Part shown: positions 51,474 to 60,348 of the stretch, one piece after another
Layout of the letters: each line of letters begins with the position of its first letter
Position numbering within the stretch: position 1 is the stretch's first letter
Assembly (NCBI RefSeq): GCF_041435435.1
Contig: NZ_CP108494.1
Location: 4,870,501 to 4,934,500 of the forward strand
Reading direction: 5' to 3'
Source of the DNA: Streptomyces sp. NBC_01241
Lineage (GTDB): Bacteria > Actinomycetota > Actinomycetes > Streptomycetales > Streptomycetaceae
DNA: 64,000 bases
Notes under the pieces: generated by a model
What the model was told of the DNA's origin: nothing
Databases searched by the model: none
What the model saw: only the letters and a program-made list of their open reading frames with translations
Translations under genes and position numbers: made by a program

Positions 51474-52322
51474 TCATGCCTGTGCGAAGATCTGGCGCTG
51501 GGTGCCGAGTCCTTCGATCTCTAGCTCGACGATGTCGCCCGGGCGCAGGTAGGGAGTTCCCGGCAGCCCGAGGGCGACGCCTGCCGGGGTTCCAGTGTTG
51601 ATCACATCACCGGGTTCGAGAACCATGTACTGGCTCAGGTACCAGACGATGTACGCCACATCAAAGATCATGTTCTTGGTGCTGCCGTCCTGTCGCGGCA
51701 CGCCGTTGACAGACAGCCCGAGGGTGAGCGACTGCGGGTCGCCGAGCTCGTCGGCAGTGACCAGCCAGGGGCCGAGTGGGTTGAAGGTTTCGCAGGACTT
51801 GCCGAGGTCCCACTGCCCGGAGTACTCCAGCTGGAACTCCCGCTCGGAGACGTCGTTACTGATCGCGTACCCCGCGATCACGTCGGCGGCCCGGTCCGGC
51901 GAACTGAGATAGCGGGCGCGGCTGCCGATGACGACGGCGAGTTCGACCTCCCAGTCGGTCTTGGTCGATCCGCGAGGGATCAGCACCGGGTCGTGAGGGC
52001 CGACGACGGTGCCGGGGTCCTTCATGAAGACGACCGGCCGCGTCGGGATCGCCGCGCCGGTCTCTTCCGCGTGGTCCCGGTAGTTCAGGCCGACGCACAC
52101 GACCTTGCCCGGCCGGGCGACCGGTGCGCCGATTCGTCCGGTGGCGGGGAGTTCCGGCAGTTGCCCGGCCTCCATGGCGGCGCGGGCCCGGGCCACGCCG
52201 CCGGAGGCCAGAAACGCGGAGTCGATGTCCGTCGTGACGGCCGACAGATCCAGCAGCCGTCCGTCCGCCGCCAGGATCGCCGGGCGCTCGCTCCCGGCGG
52301 GGCCGATGCGCAGCAGCTTCAT
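51474..52322 (-). CDS. FAH-family hydrolase (diketo-deoxy sugar-acid hydrolase)
   Basis: The 282-residue protein has the fumarylacetoacetate hydrolase fold: GLNYRDHAEETG, PVVFMKDPGTVVGPHDPV, DWEVELAVVIG (metal Glu set), ISNDVSERE, FNPLGPWLVT, TGTPAGVALG. In the non-phosphorylating L-fucose/L-rhamnose route this enzyme splits the 2,4-diketo-3-deoxy acid into pyruvate and lactate; that is the role I infer here. ATG 52322 with AAAGGAC 7 bases upstream. Last gene of the catabolic operon. Confidence 0.85.
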   Translation of the reverse strand: MKLLRIGPAGSERPAILAADGRLLDLSAVTTDIDSAFLASGGVARARAAMEAGQLPELPATGRIGAPVARPGKVVCVGLNYRDHAEETGAAIPTRPVVFMKDPGTVVGPHDPVLIPRGSTKTDWEVELAVVIGSRARYLSSPDRAADVIAGYAISNDVSEREFQLEYSGQWDLGKSCETFNPLGPWLVTADELGDPQSLTLGLSVNGVPRQDGSTKNMIFDVAYIVWYLSQYMVLEPGDVINTGTPAGVALGLPGTPYLRPGDIVELEIEGLGTQRQIFAQA

Positions 52323-52363
52323 CTCAGATGTCCTTTCGTAGTGGGGAGTTCGCAGTGGGGCGG

Positions 52364-52711
52364 TCAGTCCATGTGGAAGACCGAGGGGATCTCGGTCCAC
52401 TGGCGGCCCTCGGGTGTCCCGGGAAGGCGTTCCTGGCAGGGGTCGGTCAGCTTCCACCACTCCTGGGTGACCGGGTCCTGGGCCATCAAGGCCATGTCCG
52501 CCTCGAAGTCGGACCCCCGGTACTCGAAGTAGCTGAACAGGAGATCCCCGTGGAGGAAGATCGAGTAGTTGGCGATGTTGCACGCCCGGAGCCGGTCGAG
52601 AACGCCGGGCCAGGGATCGGCGTGCAGGTGCAGGTACTCCTCCCGCTTCTCCGGCTTGAGGCGGATCACCGACGCGATCCGGCGGACGTCACCGCCCGTG
52701 ATGTCGTTCAC
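52364..52711 (-). CDS. RhaM/YiiL-type sugar mutarotase
   Basis: The 115-residue dimeric alpha/beta-barrel protein is of the L-rhamnose mutarotase family: EKREEYLHLHADPWPGVL with the active-site His, NYSIFLHGDLLFSYFEY, and PVTQEWWKLTDPCQE. It interconverts alpha and beta anomers of the aldose so that the dehydrogenase receives the right form. GTG 52711 overlaps the lactonase stop by 4 bases. Confidence 0.88.
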   Translation of the reverse strand: MNDITGGDVRRIASVIRLKPEKREEYLHLHADPWPGVLDRLRACNIANYSIFLHGDLLFSYFEYRGSDFEADMALMAQDPVTQEWWKLTDPCQERLPGTPEGRQWTEIPSVFHMD

Positions 52712-53574
52712 CGGTTTCCTTCCGTAAGTCCGTAGACCCGGGTCGCTGTTCCGGCGAAGACGGCTGCTCGTTCGGCCGGGCTCAGCGAGCCGGTGAGCGT
52801 CCTGGCGGCGTTGACCACGTCCTCGTAGGAGGCCGCGAGCAGGCAGACCGGCCAGTCGGAGCCGAACATCAGCCGGTCCGGTCCGAACGCTTGGAGCGCC
52901 GTCTCGGCGAAGGGATACAGGTCGTGCGGGGACCAGGCCTGCCAGTCGGCTTCGGTGACCATGCCGGAGAGTTTGCACACGGTGTTGGGCAGCGCCGCCA
53001 GCGCGTTGATGTCCTTGGCCCATGGGTGCAGTTCGCCTGCCGCGATGGGAGGCTTGCCGAGGTGGTCGACGATGAAGGCGAGTCCGGGCAGGGCTGCGGC
53101 GGCCTGTACGGCTGCGGGGAACTGCGGCGGCCGTATGAGCAGGTCGTAGGTGAGGCCGGCCGCGGCGACAGCGGCCAGTCCGCGGGAGACGTCCGGGCGC
53201 AGCAGCCAGTCCGGGTCCGCCTCGTCCTGCACCGGGTGGCGGATGCCGACCAGCTTCTCGCCTCCCGGTAGCCCCCGCAGGGAGTCGATGGTGTCCGCGA
53301 CGTCCGGCGCCGTGAGGTCGACCCAGCCGACAACCCCGGCCACCAGCGGGCTCGCTGCGGCGAACGCGAGGAACTCGGGGGTTTCGGCGGCGACGGCGAT
53401 CGTCTGCACGAGCACGGTCGAGGTGACCCCGGTCGTGGCGGCCTCGCTCTCCAGGTCGGCCAGTGTGAAACTGCGCCGGATCGGTTCGAGGGCCTCGCCG
53501 ATGAGCCAGGGCTGGTCGCGCACGGACAGGTCCCAGACATGGTGGTGCGCGTCGACGATCGGATCCGGTATCAC
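52708..53574 (-). CDS. COG3618 amidohydrolase, sugar lactonase
   Basis: The 288-residue protein has the amidohydrolase TIM barrel of COG3618: IVDAHHHVWDLS (HxH), LVGIRHPVQDE, FIVDHLGKPPI and MFGSDWPVCLL with the catalytic Asp. Characterised members hydrolyse L-fucono-1,5-lactone and 2-pyrone-4,6-dicarboxylate. In this context it should open the aldonolactone produced by the aldo-keto reductase. GTG 53574 overlaps the stop of the small ORF upstream. Confidence 0.87.
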   Translation of the reverse strand: MIPDPIVDAHHHVWDLSVRDQPWLIGEALEPIRRSFTLADLESEAATTGVTSTVLVQTIAVAAETPEFLAFAAASPLVAGVVGWVDLTAPDVADTIDSLRGLPGGEKLVGIRHPVQDEADPDWLLRPDVSRGLAAVAAAGLTYDLLIRPPQFPAAVQAAAALPGLAFIVDHLGKPPIAAGELHPWAKDINALAALPNTVCKLSGMVTEADWQAWSPHDLYPFAETALQAFGPDRLMFGSDWPVCLLAASYEDVVNAARTLTGSLSPAERAAVFAGTATRVYGLTEGNR

Positions 53575-53708
53575 GTGCGGATCACCTCTGGTGCGTTGGG
53601 GACAGGTGCAGGTGTCTGGACGGAGCGGGCGGCGTTCACGGCGACTTCGGGGAGTGGTCCACGACGACGGCCAGGGTCGAAGCACATGACGAACGAGGCG
53701 ATGCGCAT
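53571..53708 (-). CDS. Small 45-residue ORF coupled to both neighbours
   Basis: ATG 53708 lies 2 bases after the AKR stop and the TGA overlaps the lactonase GTG by 4 bases (GTGA). The product (MRIASFVMCFDPGRRR, GPLPEVAVNAARSVQTPAP, VPNAPEVIRT) matches nothing I know. It fills the whole gap. Either a real small protein, a coupling leader, or what is left of a deleted gene. Confidence 0.4.
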   Translation of the reverse strand: MRIASFVMCFDPGRRRGPLPEVAVNAARSVQTPAPVPNAPEVIRT

Positions 53709-53710
53709 CG

Positions 53711-54718
53711 TCAGCTGCCCTTCGGTGTCGGGACGGAGGCAGGCAACAGCCCGGACGCCTGAAGGTCGGGCCACAGACCGGCCGGGGCCGGCCGGTCCAG
53801 CAGTCGTGCGGCGTCCCGGACTTCGGCCGCCGACCGGGCCCCGACCAGAACGCTTGCCACCGCCGGATGCCCGAACGGGAACTGGAGCGCAGCCCCGCGC
53901 AGCGGCACGTCATGCCGTGCGCAGACCTCCTTGATGCGCATCGCGCGGACCAGGATCTCCGGCGGCACGGGCGCGTAGGCATAGGTCGCATCGGGCCGGG
54001 GGTCGGCGAGAACTCCCGAGTTGAACACTCCGCCGATGACGACGGCGACGCTGCGCTCCAGGGCAGTCGGCAGCAGGTCGTCGAGCGCGCCGTGGTCCAG
54101 CAGCGTGTAGCGGCCGGCCAGCAGCACCACGTCGACGTCGGTGTCCTGGACGAAGCGGTGCAGCAGGCCGGTCTGGTTCATCCCGACCCCGATCGCGGCC
54201 ACGACCCCTTCCGCACGTAGGCGTTCCAGCGCAGGATAAGCCTCCTCCAGGGCCTGCTCCGCGTGATCGTCCGGATCGTGCAGGTAGGCGACATCGATGC
54301 GGTCCATCCCCAGGCGCAGCAGGCTGTCCTCGATGCTGCGCCGTACGCCGTCGGCGCTGAAGTCCCAGATCCGCCGGTGCGTCGCGGGGACCGCGAACCC
54401 GTTGGCCAGGTCGTCTCCTTGGACGTGCGAGAGTGGCTCCAGGAGCCGGCCGACCTTCGTCGACACGGTGAAACTCGCGCGCGGACGACCCGCCAGGGCC
54501 GCCCCGAGGCGACGCTCGGACAGCCCGAGTCCGTAGTGCGGCGCGGTGTCGAAGTAGCGGAAGCCCTCGTTCCAGGCCGCGTCGACGGCGGCCGCGGCGG
54601 CCTCCTCGCTGACCGGGTCGAACAGGTTGCCGATCGCCGCCGCGCCGAAGCCCAGGCGGCTGACCGTGGCGCGGCTGTGCCCCAGCGCCTCCGTGCCCGG
54701 GTCGGATCGGCCGTTCAT
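53711..54718 (-). CDS. Aldo-keto reductase, L-fucose/D-threo-aldose 1-dehydrogenase type
   Basis: The 335-residue AKR has LGFGAAAIGNLF, FDTAPHYGLGLSERRLG (catalytic Asp/Tyr), STKVGRLL (Lys), and a His in VAYLHDPDD. This set is that of D-threo-aldose/L-fucose dehydrogenases, which oxidise the aldose to its lactone with NAD(P). Its stop overlaps nothing but is only 2 bases from the small ORF; its start overlaps the SDR stop by 4 bases (ATGA). Confidence 0.87.
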   Translation of the reverse strand: MNGRSDPGTEALGHSRATVSRLGFGAAAIGNLFDPVSEEAAAAAVDAAWNEGFRYFDTAPHYGLGLSERRLGAALAGRPRASFTVSTKVGRLLEPLSHVQGDDLANGFAVPATHRRIWDFSADGVRRSIEDSLLRLGMDRIDVAYLHDPDDHAEQALEEAYPALERLRAEGVVAAIGVGMNQTGLLHRFVQDTDVDVVLLAGRYTLLDHGALDDLLPTALERSVAVVIGGVFNSGVLADPRPDATYAYAPVPPEILVRAMRIKEVCARHDVPLRGAALQFPFGHPAVASVLVGARSAAEVRDAARLLDRPAPAGLWPDLQASGLLPASVPTPKGS

Positions 54719-55473
54719 GACGTTGCCGCGCGGAGCCGCAGCCCGGCCATGCCACCGTCGACGGCCAGCGCCGTACCGGTGACCGACGCCGCCGCAGGGC
54801 TCGCGAGATAGACGATCGCGGCCGCCACTTCCTCGGCGGTGACCAGACGCCCCGTCGGCTGACGGGCGTTGAGCGCCACGCGCTCGGCCGACGGATCGTC
54901 AGCTGCGTCCAGCAGCCGGCCCACCCACGGGGTGTCTACCGTGCCGGGGTTGACACAATTTACGCGGATGCCCTCGCGGACATGGTCGGCCGCCATCGCC
55001 AGGGTGAGCGAGAGCACCGCGCCCTTGCTCGCCGAGTACAGCGCCCGCTGGGGCAGGCCGGCGGTCGCTGCGATCGAGCAGGTGTTCACGATGGCGGCGT
55101 GCTTCGACCTCCGCAGATAGGGAAGCGCGGCGCGGGTGGTGCGGACCACGCCCAGCACGTTGACGTCAAGGACCTGGTGCCATTGTTCGTCGGGATTGTC
55201 CTCGACCGTGCCGGCCGCGCCGATTCCGGCGTTGTTGACGAGGATGTCGATCGATCCCAGTGCTTCGGCTGCCGCCTCGACGGCCCGGCCGACACCGGCG
55301 GCATCGCTGACATCCGCACGGAATCCCCGGAGCGGCGCCGCGAGGTGCTCGATCGAGAGGTCGAGCACGGCCACCGATGCTCCGCGCTCGCTCAGCTGCT
55401 GGGCGGTGGCCAGTCCGATACCGGAGGCACCGCCGGTGACCAGGGCGCACAGCCCGGTCATGTCGACGCTCAC
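54715..55473 (-). CDS. SDR dehydrogenase for deoxy sugar acid
   Basis: The 252-residue SDR has VTGGASGIGLATAQ, LVNNAGIG, the Ser in NTCSIAATAGL and YSASK (Tyr-Lys), then NCVNPGTVDTPW and VDGGMAGL. In the L-fucose route this step oxidises 2-keto-3-deoxy-L-fuconate to the 2,4-diketo acid. GTG 55473. First gene after the hairpin that separates it from the transport genes. Confidence 0.85.
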   Translation of the reverse strand: MSVDMTGLCALVTGGASGIGLATAQQLSERGASVAVLDLSIEHLAAPLRGFRADVSDAAGVGRAVEAAAEALGSIDILVNNAGIGAAGTVEDNPDEQWHQVLDVNVLGVVRTTRAALPYLRRSKHAAIVNTCSIAATAGLPQRALYSASKGAVLSLTLAMAADHVREGIRVNCVNPGTVDTPWVGRLLDAADDPSAERVALNARQPTGRLVTAEEVAAAIVYLASPAAASVTGTALAVDGGMAGLRLRAATS

Positions 55474-55534
55474 GTCGTTCCGCCTTTCTTCGAGGGGCGA
55501 CCCGAGGGGTCGCGAATGGGGTTGTCCGGCCCCC

Positions 55535-55562
55535 GGCCCGGCTGCGGATTCGCAGCCGGGCC
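55535..55562. terminator. Strong hairpin between transport and catabolic genes
   Basis: GGCCCGGCTGCG (55535-55546) pairs perfectly with CGCAGCCGGGCC (55551-55562) around a GATT loop, between the ATPase stop and the SDR start on the minus strand. It may reduce read-through or protect RNA ends, giving different levels of transporter and enzymes. Confidence 0.65.
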
Positions 55563-55620
55563 GCGGGTTCCACCAGTGGCTCAGTGCACTGCCATGGACT
55601 GTGGTGACGGTGAAACGGGA

Positions 55621-57186
55621 TCAGTGGGGGGAGAGCTCGTGGGGGACCGGGTCGCGCCCGTGGATGAGCCCGATGACGGCTCGGCTGGTCGACGCGTACT
55701 CATGGTCGTTGGCGATCGTTCCGGTGATCCGGAAGTCCCGCATCACCGCGATGCGGTCGGCCAGCGCGACCATCTCGGGGAGATCACTGGTGATCAGCAG
55801 GATGGCGAGGCCATCCTCGGCGAGCTGCCGGATGAGCTGGTGGAAGGCCGTCTTGGTGCGGATGTCGATCCCCACCGTCGGCTCGTCGATGATGAGGATC
55901 TCGGTGTTGGCGGCCAGCCACTTGGCGAGGCTGACCTTTTGCTGGTTCCCGCCGGAGAGGTTTCCGGCGAGCTGGTCGGGCCCGTAGCTGCGGATGCCGA
56001 GCCGCTCGGTGTACGTCAGCGCGAGTTCGCGCTCTCGCCGCCGCGGAACGAAGCCGAGAACGCGAGCCATCCGCCGCCACACCGTGACCGCGATGTTCAT
56101 GCTTATCGCCTGGTCGAGGAAGAGGCCCTCCTCCTTGCGGTTCTCCGGCACATAGCCGATGCCGTAGGTGCCCAGGGCCCGGCGTACGTCCTTGATCCGG
56201 GCCGGTTCGCCCTTCACCCGGATCTCGCCGGAGACCACCCGGTCCATTCCCAGCAGGGCCTTGGCCAGTTCCGTGCGCCCTGCTCCGACGAGACCGTAGA
56301 GTCCTACGATCTCGCCTCCTCGTACGCTCAGCGAGATGTCCCGGTGACCGGTGGCGGTGCAGACCCCTTCCAGCTCCAGCGCCGGCACCCCCTCCTCGGA
56401 CGGAAGGGGGCGGGGCTCGAACCGCGCCGCGATGTGGGAGCGGCCGACCATGAGGGAGACGACATCGTCCTGGCTGTGCTCGGACAGCGGCGCCGCCTCC
56501 AGGACCGAGGCTCCGTCGCGCAGCACGGTGACGGTGTCGCAGACGGCGAACACCTCCTCCAGCTTGTGGCTGACGAGCAGAATCGAGGTTCCCTGTTCGC
56601 GCAGCCGTCTGACCACCTCGAGGAGACGGTCGGCCTCGGCCAGCGTGAGCGCCGAGGTCGGCTCGTCCAGGAGCAGCACCCGGCTCTCGGTGGAAAGCGC
56701 CTTGGCGATCTCCACCAGCTGTCGCTGCGCGACCGACAGTCCCTTGACCGGGGCGTCCAGATCGAGGCTGAGGCCGAGCTGGTCGAGACTGCGCTGCGCT
56801 CCGGCGCGTACGGCGCCGCGGTCCACGAGCCCGCCCCTGCTGGGTACCTGACGGAGCATGATGTTCTCGGCGACCGAGAACTCCGGGATCAGGTTGCGCT
56901 CCTGGTGGACCACGGCGATCCCGGCCTTGACGGAGTCCGCGGTGGAGTGCAGGACGATCGGGCGCCCGGCCACGGACAGGCTCCCACCGTCGGGGCGGTG
57001 AAGCCCGGTGAGGATCTTGATCAGCGTCGACTTGCCCGCGCCGTTCTCGCCCAGCAGGGCGTGCACGGAGCCGGCTTCCAAGGTCAGGCTCGCGCCGTCC
57101 AGCGCCCTGACGCCGGGGAAGGTCTTGACGAGCCGCTCCGCCCGCAGCAGCGGTGCGGCCGGACCGGGGGTGGCGGTGGAGGTCAT
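55621..57186 (-). CDS. Sugar ABC transporter, double ATPase (RbsA/AraG type)
   Basis: The 521-residue protein has two ATPase halves. Half 1: Walker A GENGAGKST, signature LSVAQRQLVEIAKAL, Walker B VLLLDEPTSAL. Half 2: VGAGRTELAKALLG (degenerate P loop), signature LSGGNQQKVSLAKWL, LIIDEPTVGIDIRTK. It drives a CUT2 type monosaccharide importer with the two permeases and the lipoprotein in this operon. ATG 57186 overlaps the permease stop by 4 bases. Confidence 0.92.
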   Translation of the reverse strand: MTSTATPGPAAPLLRAERLVKTFPGVRALDGASLTLEAGSVHALLGENGAGKSTLIKILTGLHRPDGGSLSVAGRPIVLHSTADSVKAGIAVVHQERNLIPEFSVAENIMLRQVPSRGGLVDRGAVRAGAQRSLDQLGLSLDLDAPVKGLSVAQRQLVEIAKALSTESRVLLLDEPTSALTLAEADRLLEVVRRLREQGTSILLVSHKLEEVFAVCDTVTVLRDGASVLEAAPLSEHSQDDVVSLMVGRSHIAARFEPRPLPSEEGVPALELEGVCTATGHRDISLSVRGGEIVGLYGLVGAGRTELAKALLGMDRVVSGEIRVKGEPARIKDVRRALGTYGIGYVPENRKEEGLFLDQAISMNIAVTVWRRMARVLGFVPRRRERELALTYTERLGIRSYGPDQLAGNLSGGNQQKVSLAKWLAANTEILIIDEPTVGIDIRTKTAFHQLIRQLAEDGLAILLITSDLPEMVALADRIAVMRDFRITGTIANDHEYASTSRAVIGLIHGRDPVPHELSPH

Positions 57187-58160
57187 GCCGTGCTCCTGTT
57201 GCCGCGTCCACTGGTGTGCCGGGTCTCACGGATCCGGCCGATGACAACGGTGCCGAGGACGACCGCTCCCACCGTGAAGTTGACCCAGCTCGGGTCGAGT
57301 GAGAACTGGGCGCGGGCGATGTCGACGGTCCGGACGATGAATGCCGCGAGCACCGTGCCCAGGACCGAGACCGCTCCGCCGGCCAGTACGGCACCGCCGA
57401 TGATCGGCGCGGCGAAACTGGGCAGGATCCAGTCACCGCCGATGCTCTTGTTGACGCCCGGGGCCGAGGCGACCGTGACGACCGCGGCGATGCCGATGAT
57501 CAGCCCGGACAGCGTGTGCGCCAGGATCAGGGCCCGGTCGTTGGAGATGCCGGACAGCTGCGCGGCCAGTGGATTGCCGCCGGAGGCAAGCAGACGCCGC
57601 CCCGCCACGGCGCGCCTCAGGAAGAAGGCGAGTGCACCGGCGACGGCGAGTGCGATGACGAGGATGACGGGAATGTTCAGCACGGCCGCGGTGCCGAGGC
57701 GGCGCAGGCCCGCCGAGTCCACGTTGATGGTCCGGGTGCCGACCAGCCGGTACTGCACGCCGAGCAGGATGGTCATCGTGGCGAGCGTGACGATGAACCC
57801 GTTGATCCGGGTGGCCACCACCAGTGCGCCGTTGAGCGCGCCGACCAGAGCTCCCGACGCGACCGCGATCAGGACCGCGAGCGGCGCCGGAACTCCGTGG
57901 TCCGCCATCAGGCTCGCGGTGAGTACGGCGAGGAACCCACCGAGCGCTCCGACGGACAGGTTCATCTGCCCGGCGGCCATGACCACCAGTTGTGCCAGGC
58001 CGATCAGGAGAGGCACGGTCAGATACACGAGGACGTTCCGGATGGAGCTTCCTTGCAGGAGATCGCCGTGCGAGTCGATGGCCAGCAGAGCGAACCCGAG
58101 TACGCCGATGGTGAGCAGGGTCATTTCGGTCGAGCGGCCGAACCGGCTCAGAACGCTCAT
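57183..58160 (-). CDS. Sugar ABC transporter permease 2 (CUT2)
   Basis: The 325-residue protein has eight to nine membrane segments and the RbsC-type blocks VVMAAGQMNLSVGALGG, ATRINGFIVTLATMTILLG, and GGAVLAGGAVSVLGT. It should pair with the other permease in the membrane. ATG 58160 overlaps the stop of that gene by 4 bases. Confidence 0.9.
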   Translation of the reverse strand: MSVLSRFGRSTEMTLLTIGVLGFALLAIDSHGDLLQGSSIRNVLVYLTVPLLIGLAQLVVMAAGQMNLSVGALGGFLAVLTASLMADHGVPAPLAVLIAVASGALVGALNGALVVATRINGFIVTLATMTILLGVQYRLVGTRTINVDSAGLRRLGTAAVLNIPVILVIALAVAGALAFFLRRAVAGRRLLASGGNPLAAQLSGISNDRALILAHTLSGLIIGIAAVVTVASAPGVNKSIGGDWILPSFAAPIIGGAVLAGGAVSVLGTVLAAFIVRTVDIARAQFSLDPSWVNFTVGAVVLGTVVIGRIRETRHTSGRGNRSTA

Positions 58161-59245
58161 CGGGGGCTCACCGCCCTTCGCGAGAGGAGCACGTTCCTGA
58201 TGCGGTCGGTGGACAGCGCCAGCAGCAGGGTCGCGCCGAGGTAGATGTTGAGGCTCTCCAGCCCGACGCCCAGCAGGACCAGGCCTTGTCGGATCACCTG
58301 GGTGAGGGTGGTGCCCAGCAGAGTGCCGATGATGGACACCGCGCCGCCGGTGAGCAGCGTCCCGCCCAGCACCGGGCCGAGGAAGGAGGGGAGCATGAAG
58401 TCCGCGCCGATGTTGGCAGTGAACGATCCGGTGGTCACCGCGAGCATGAAGCCGGCCAGCGCGGCGAGCGCCCCGGACAGCGCGTGTGCCGCGATCACCC
58501 TGCGTCCGGTCGGGATACCGGACAGCTCGGCCGCGGTGATGTTCGAGCCGACCAGCAGCAGTTCGCGTCCGGGCCGGGTGCTCCGGTACAGGTAGCCGGT
58601 GAGCGCCATAGCCACCAGCGTGAAGAGCAGGAGCTGCGGTACTGCGGGTGAGCCGCACACCGGGCCCGCGCACACCTCCGCGAGCGAGTAGGTGCGCAGG
58701 GCGTCCATGCCGGCGGGCTTGGCGGTGAACGCGGCCGCCGTGGTGGTCTGGGCGTAGACCAGCGAGACCAGTCCGAGCAGGGCGAAGTCCATGGCGAGCG
58801 TGACGACGAAGGAGTTCACCCGGGTCACGGCGATCGTCCAGCCGGTGAATGCACCGATCGCGGCACCCGCCAACAGGCCGATCAGCAGGCCCAGGTAGAG
58901 CGGCAGGCCCCAGTTCTGGTAGGCCAGGCCCATGAACATCGCGGAGAACGCGGCCATCCGGCCCACCGCCAGGTTCATGTGGCCGATCGACATCACGGCC
59001 AGCTGGGCCAGGCCCACCACGGTGACGATGGAGATCTGACGGAGCATCGGGAACACGGTCAGCTGCTCGTCGTAGAACGCGGCGTTGGCGGAACCGAAGG
59101 CCAGGATCAGCCCCACGATCACCACGAGCAGCCCGAGTCGCTGCACGGTGCCGGCGTTCCAGCGGCCGCGCCTCGCCGGCTGTGCCGCCTGCGGCCCGGC
59201 GGCGTCGGCCGCGCTGTCATCGAGTTCGGCGGTCGGTGCCGTCAT
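58157..59245 (-). CDS. Sugar ABC transporter permease 1 (CUT2)
   Basis: The 362-residue RbsC-type permease has an Ala/Pro-rich cytosolic N-terminus of 30 residues, then about nine membrane segments with AVMSIGHMNLAVGRMAAF, VTRVNSFVVTLAMDFALLG and GGTLLTGGAVSIIGTLLG. Two different permeases imply a heterodimeric channel. ATG 59245 overlaps the dehydratase stop by 4 bases. Confidence 0.9.
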   Translation of the reverse strand: MTAPTAELDDSAADAAGPQAAQPARRGRWNAGTVQRLGLLVVIVGLILAFGSANAAFYDEQLTVFPMLRQISIVTVVGLAQLAVMSIGHMNLAVGRMAAFSAMFMGLAYQNWGLPLYLGLLIGLLAGAAIGAFTGWTIAVTRVNSFVVTLAMDFALLGLVSLVYAQTTTAAAFTAKPAGMDALRTYSLAEVCAGPVCGSPAVPQLLLFTLVAMALTGYLYRSTRPGRELLLVGSNITAAELSGIPTGRRVIAAHALSGALAALAGFMLAVTTGSFTANIGADFMLPSFLGPVLGGTLLTGGAVSIIGTLLGTTLTQVIRQGLVLLGVGLESLNIYLGATLLLALSTDRIRNVLLSRRAVSPR

Positions 59246-60330
59246 GCCACCCTCCGGTCCTCGATCGCGTCCGGGTCCCAGTCGATGCCGAGTCCGGGCT
59301 GGTCGGGCGCCACGGCGTAGCCGTCGCGGATCGTCAGCTCGCTGCTCGTGATGGCGCGCAGCTGCGGAATGTGCTCGACGTAACGGCCGTTGGGCACCGC
59401 GGCCACCAGCGAGACGTGCAGTTCCATCAGGAAGTGCGGGCAGACATGGACGTTGAAGGTCTCGGCGAGGTGTGCGACCTTCAGCCAGGGGGTGATCCCG
59501 CCGACCCGGGCGACGTCCACCTGGATGATGGAGGCCGCGCCCCGGGCCAGGTACTCACGGAACTGCGCGGCCGAGTACAGGGACTCGCCGACCGCGACGG
59601 GGATCGAGGTCGAGCGGGCGAGGGTCGCATGCCCCTCGACATCGTCCGCGGGGAGGGGTTCCTCGAACCAGCTGAGGCCGATCGGTTCGAAGGCGGCCGC
59701 ACGACGACGGGCCTCGGCGCCGGTCATCGACTGGTTGGCGTCGACCATGATGTCCAGGGCCGGGCCGACCGCGTCGCGCACAGCCCGCAGCCGTTCCACG
59801 TCCTCCTCGATGCGCGTCTTGCCCACCTTGAGCTTCACGCCCGGCCAGCCCGCGGCCTGTGAGGTGAGCGCGCCCTTGACGAGTTCGGCGGTGGAGAGGT
59901 GCAGCCAGCCGCCCTCGGTGTCGTACAGAGGTATCTCGCGGCGGAAGCCGCCGGCGAGGCGCCACAGCGGCTCCGCGGCGCGCAGGCAGCGCAGATCCCA
60001 CAGGGCGGTGTCGACCGCTGCCAGCGCCAGCGAGGTGATCGCGCCGGTCGTGGTGGCCCGGGTGGAGGCGAACAGGTCGTTCCACAGGTGTTCGACCTGC
60101 CGGGCGTCCTGGCCGTGCAACCGGGGCAGCAGGTGCTCGCGCAGCATCGCCAGCACCGAGCTGCCGCCGGTGCCGATCGTGTAGGAGTAGCCGATCCCGA
60201 CGGCGCCGTCGTCCGTGCGCAGCTCGACGAAGATGGTCTCCTGCTTGAGGAACGACTGGACCGCGTCCGTGCGCTCGGTCTCGACCTCGAGGTCGACGAG
60301 ATACGCCTTGGTTTCAATGATCTTGGTCAT
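59242..60330 (-). CDS. Enolase-superfamily sugar-acid dehydratase (mandelate racemase group)
   Basis: The 362-residue protein has the capping domain and a TIM barrel with the KLKVGK (K-x-K) base, metal ligands in MVDANQS, WFEEPLPADD and VAVGESLYS, and the late His in HVCPHFLMELH. This mandelate-racemase-type active site is used by acid-sugar dehydratases. The pathway position calls for L-fuconate (or similar) dehydration to 2-keto-3-deoxy acid. It is shorter than classical L-fuconate dehydratases, so the substrate could differ (galactonate, arabinonate). Confidence 0.85.
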   Translation of the reverse strand: MTKIIETKAYLVDLEVETERTDAVQSFLKQETIFVELRTDDGAVGIGYSYTIGTGGSSVLAMLREHLLPRLHGQDARQVEHLWNDLFASTRATTTGAITSLALAAVDTALWDLRCLRAAEPLWRLAGGFRREIPLYDTEGGWLHLSTAELVKGALTSQAAGWPGVKLKVGKTRIEEDVERLRAVRDAVGPALDIMVDANQSMTGAEARRRAAAFEPIGLSWFEEPLPADDVEGHATLARSTSIPVAVGESLYSAAQFREYLARGAASIIQVDVARVGGITPWLKVAHLAETFNVHVCPHFLMELHVSLVAAVPNGRYVEHIPQLRAITSSELTIRDGYAVAPDQPGLGIDWDPDAIEDRRVA

Positions 60331-60348
60331 CTGTGCGTCTCTCCGGCG

